Source: JBPEWY01 sp965224095
Lineage (GTDB): Bacteria > Bacteroidota > Bacteroidia > Flavobacteriales > Flavobacteriaceae
Direction of reading: 5' to 3'
Length of the DNA stretch: 64,000 bases
NCBI GenBank assembly: GCA_965224095.1
Contig: OZ245039.1
Coordinates: forward strand, 1,054,001 to 1,118,000
Part shown: in pieces, positions 62,229-64,000 of the stretch
Layout of the letters: every line of letters begins with the position of its first letter
Numbering within the stretch: position 1 is the stretch's first letter
The notes under the pieces: generated by a model
Told to the model about the DNA's origin: nothing
The model's database searches: none
The model's input: only the letters and a program-made list of their open reading frames with translations
Translations under genes and position numbers: made by a program

Positions 62229-63701
62229 TTATCTCGAGTAGTTAGGAGCTTCCTTGGTAATAGTTACGTTATGAGGGTGGCTTTCGTGAATTCCGCTGGA
62301 TGTTATTTTAACAAATCTGGCATCCTCTTTCAGCGCATTAATATCCTTTGCTCCGCAATAACCCATTCCTGCGCGAAGTCCTCCGATAAACTGATGCATG
62401 CTTTCCACCAATTCTCCCTTGTACGGTACCCTTCCTACAATTCCTTCGGGCACTAATTTTTTAATATCATCTTCCACATCCTGGAAATATCGATCTTTAC
62501 TTCCTTGTTTCATAGCCTCCACCGAACCCATTCCCCGATATGATTTAAATTTTCTGCCTTCATAAATAATGGTCTCACCCGGAGATTCTTTCGTACCGGC
62601 GAGAAGCGATCCCAGCATTACACAATCGGCTCCTGCGGCCATGGCCTTCGGGATATCGCCGGTATATCGAATACCTCCATCCGCAATTACGGGAACACCT
62701 GTTCCTTTAATGGCCTGAGCCACCTCCATTACAGCCGACAGCTGTGGAAATCCAACTCCTGCCACAACCCGTGTTGTACAAATTGATCCCGGACCGATCC
62801 CTACTTTAACCGCATCTGCCCCGTTGTCTACCAGATATTTAGCAGCTTCTCCCGTAGCGATATTACCGACCACAACTTCCAGCTCCGGAAATCGTTTTTT
62901 CACCTCTTTAAGGATGCTCACAACACCTTTCGTATGCCCATGTGCCGTGTCAATTACAATGGCATCAACTCCAGCTTTTACCAATGCAGAAGCTCTGTTT
63001 ACCGCATCACTGGTTACTCCGATAGCCGCCGCCACACGAAGTCTGCCGAAACGATCTTTATTGGCAATTGGTTTTTGCGTTAGTTTCGTAATATCTCTAA
63101 ATGTAATAAGGCCCACCAGTTTATTGTCTTTGGTTACCACGGGCAATTTTTCAATTTTATTTTCCTGAAGAATCCCTTCGGCATCCAAAAGTGATGTTCC
63201 CTCTCCGGCCGTAACAAGGTTTTCCGCGGTCATTACTTCAACGATGGGGCGGTTATTGTTTTTTTCGAAACGCAAATCCCTGTTGGTTACTATCCCTTTC
63301 AAATATCCGTCTTCATCAACAACCGGAATCCCCCCAATACTATGCTCCGCCATATTTCTCTTGGCATCGGCCACCTTAGCATCCATAGGAAGGGTTACCG
63401 GATCTATAATCATCCCGCTTTCAGCTCGTTTTACTCTCCTCACCTTCCGGGCCTGATCATCGGCTGTCATATTTTTATGTAGTACCCCGATTCCTCCTTC
63501 CCGTGCCATTGCAATGGCCATTCTGCTTTCTGTAACCGTGTCCATGGCTGCAGAAACAATCGGGACATTAATGGTAATATTCCTGGTGAACTTTGTTTGA
63601 ATGTTAACTTCTCTGGGAAGTACTTCCGAGTAGGCAGGAACAAGAAGTACGTCATCGTATGTTAGCCCTTCGCCTACAAATTTACTTTGGTGAGATTTCA
63701 T
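62229..63701 (-). CDS. guaB: IMP dehydrogenase
   Basis: A 490-residue TIM-barrel enzyme, rate-limiting step of GTP synthesis: IMP to XMP with NAD. N-terminal GLTYDDVLLVPAYSEVLP is typical. Two CBS domains are inserted at about 95-215 (ADAKRNMAEHSIGGIPVVDEDG), and the catalytic loop GPGSICTTRVVAGVG holds the Cys near 305. The C-terminal flap (YRGMGSVEAM, KGELVESMHQFIGGLRAGMGYCG) is complete. No guaA follows it here. A TATATTTG -7 box lies at 63735-63728. Confidence 0.97.
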   Translation of the reverse strand: MKSHQSKFVGEGLTYDDVLLVPAYSEVLPREVNIQTKFTRNITINVPIVSAAMDTVTESRMAIAMAREGGIGVLHKNMTADDQARKVRRVKRAESGMIIDPVTLPMDAKVADAKRNMAEHSIGGIPVVDEDGYLKGIVTNRDLRFEKNNNRPIVEVMTAENLVTAGEGTSLLDAEGILQENKIEKLPVVTKDNKLVGLITFRDITKLTQKPIANKDRFGRLRVAAAIGVTSDAVNRASALVKAGVDAIVIDTAHGHTKGVVSILKEVKKRFPELEVVVGNIATGEAAKYLVDNGADAVKVGIGPGSICTTRVVAGVGFPQLSAVMEVAQAIKGTGVPVIADGGIRYTGDIPKAMAAGADCVMLGSLLAGTKESPGETIIYEGRKFKSYRGMGSVEAMKQGSKDRYFQDVEDDIKKLVPEGIVGRVPYKGELVESMHQFIGGLRAGMGYCGAKDINALKEDARFVKITSSGIHESHPHNVTITKEAPNYSR

Positions 63702-63727
63702 CGCGCAACTTATAAATTAGTTGCACG

Positions 63728-63735
63728 CAAATATA
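63728..63735 (-). promoter_or_regulatory. -7 box of guaB
   Basis: TATATTTG on the minus strand, 26 nt before the ATG; no clear -33 TTG. Confidence 0.5.
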
Positions 63736-63908
63736 CTACTTTTTTGAGGAGAAAAAAGAAAGAATTCCGTTAATTAATCTGTGGTTATAACATTAAAAGA
63801 AACTCTACATCAGGAAATGAATCATCCCAAAATGAAACACTGTGTGTTTTAAATACTCGTGAAGGCATTTCTTGAAAATTTACCGGAATGGGGCTTTAAA
63901 ACAAAAGG

Positions 63909-64000
63909 CTAGTGTACGCTTTTTTTTCCCGTTTCGAATAATTGCTTAAAAATTATAAGTACGGATATCAGAAAGCAGGCGGTCATTAAAATTCCTGAAA
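63909..64000 (-). CDS. Possible 3' end of a membrane protein gene
   Basis: The minus strand from the window edge reads SGILMTACFLISVLIIFKQ, then LFETGKKSVH and a TAG stop at 63909. A hydrophobic helix followed by a short basic end looks like the C-terminus of a membrane protein. Only 29 codons are visible, so the call is tentative and no family can be named. The remaining 63736-63908 holds nothing recognisable. Confidence 0.4.
   Translation of the reverse strand, partial: SGILMTACFLISVLIIFKQLFETGKKSVH

Overview
The window is a piece of chromosome from a member of the Bacteroidota, most likely a yellow-pigmented Flavobacteriaceae species. The evidence is the promoter style (TTG, about 20 bp, TAnnTTTG), the near absence of Shine-Dalgarno sites, many lipoprotein and TonB-receptor genes, family-restricted genes (DUF6452/DUF6048, DUF6768, CCC-motif membrane protein, the protein usually labelled asparagine synthetase B next to dnaB), a split transketolase and a zeaxanthin-type carotenoid operon. 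The DNA is AT-rich and gene-dense. I see no phage, insertion sequence, integron or CRISPR array.

Layout. 0-8 kb: a 6S-like RNA behind a zapA cell-division pair, then a divergent M23 peptidase / TonB receptor / secreted-protein operon, a cysteine desulfurase, a lipoprotein and an Smr-domain gene. 8-19.7 kb: small membrane proteins, rocD, a small mechanosensitive-channel-like gene, an ECF sigma factor with a probable membrane partner, rlmD with DUF6452 and DUF6048, an rRNA methyltransferase diverging from a small-molecule methyltransferase, a ZIP transporter and a hemolysin-III-like protein. 19.7-25.3 kb: a complete minus-strand rRNA operon (16S, tRNA-Ile, tRNA-Ala, 23S, 5S) with promoter and terminator. 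25.5-28.8 kb: thrS, infC, rpmI, rplT.

28.9-45.4 kb: a large propeller/amidohydrolase protein, EF-hand and MOSC proteins, dnaB, accA, an EamA transporter, an LptF/LptG-type permease, tgt, the split transketolase, an outer-membrane barrel, an FKBP lipoprotein, an S4 protein, a phosphoribosyltransferase and aroK. 45.4-50.3 kb: three tRNA genes, then a CarH-like B12-binding MerR regulator and crtI-crtB-crtZ-lycopene cyclase. 50.3-64 kb: two TlpA-like genes (one without catalytic cysteines), a two-repeat lipoprotein, a Crp/Fnr regulator, aconitase, a MoxR ATPase behind three periplasmic chaperone/PPIase genes, three small genes, guaB and the tail of one more reading frame.

How the parts work together. 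Most of the window is housekeeping: translation, replication, fatty-acid, purine and central carbon metabolism, and envelope biogenesis. The clearest regulated accessory module is carotenoid synthesis. The MerR-family regulator keeps both signature motifs of adenosylcobalamin light sensors, and palindromic GTTTAAC sites sit on its own promoter and on the crt promoter, which predicts light-controlled, autoregulated pigment production. Other points worth a second look are the TlpA-like protein without catalytic cysteines, a tRNA-guanine transglycosylase lacking the zinc cysteines, infC with a probable AUA start, several apparently leaderless promoters, and a Crp-family regulator with three Cys-Pro dipeptides.
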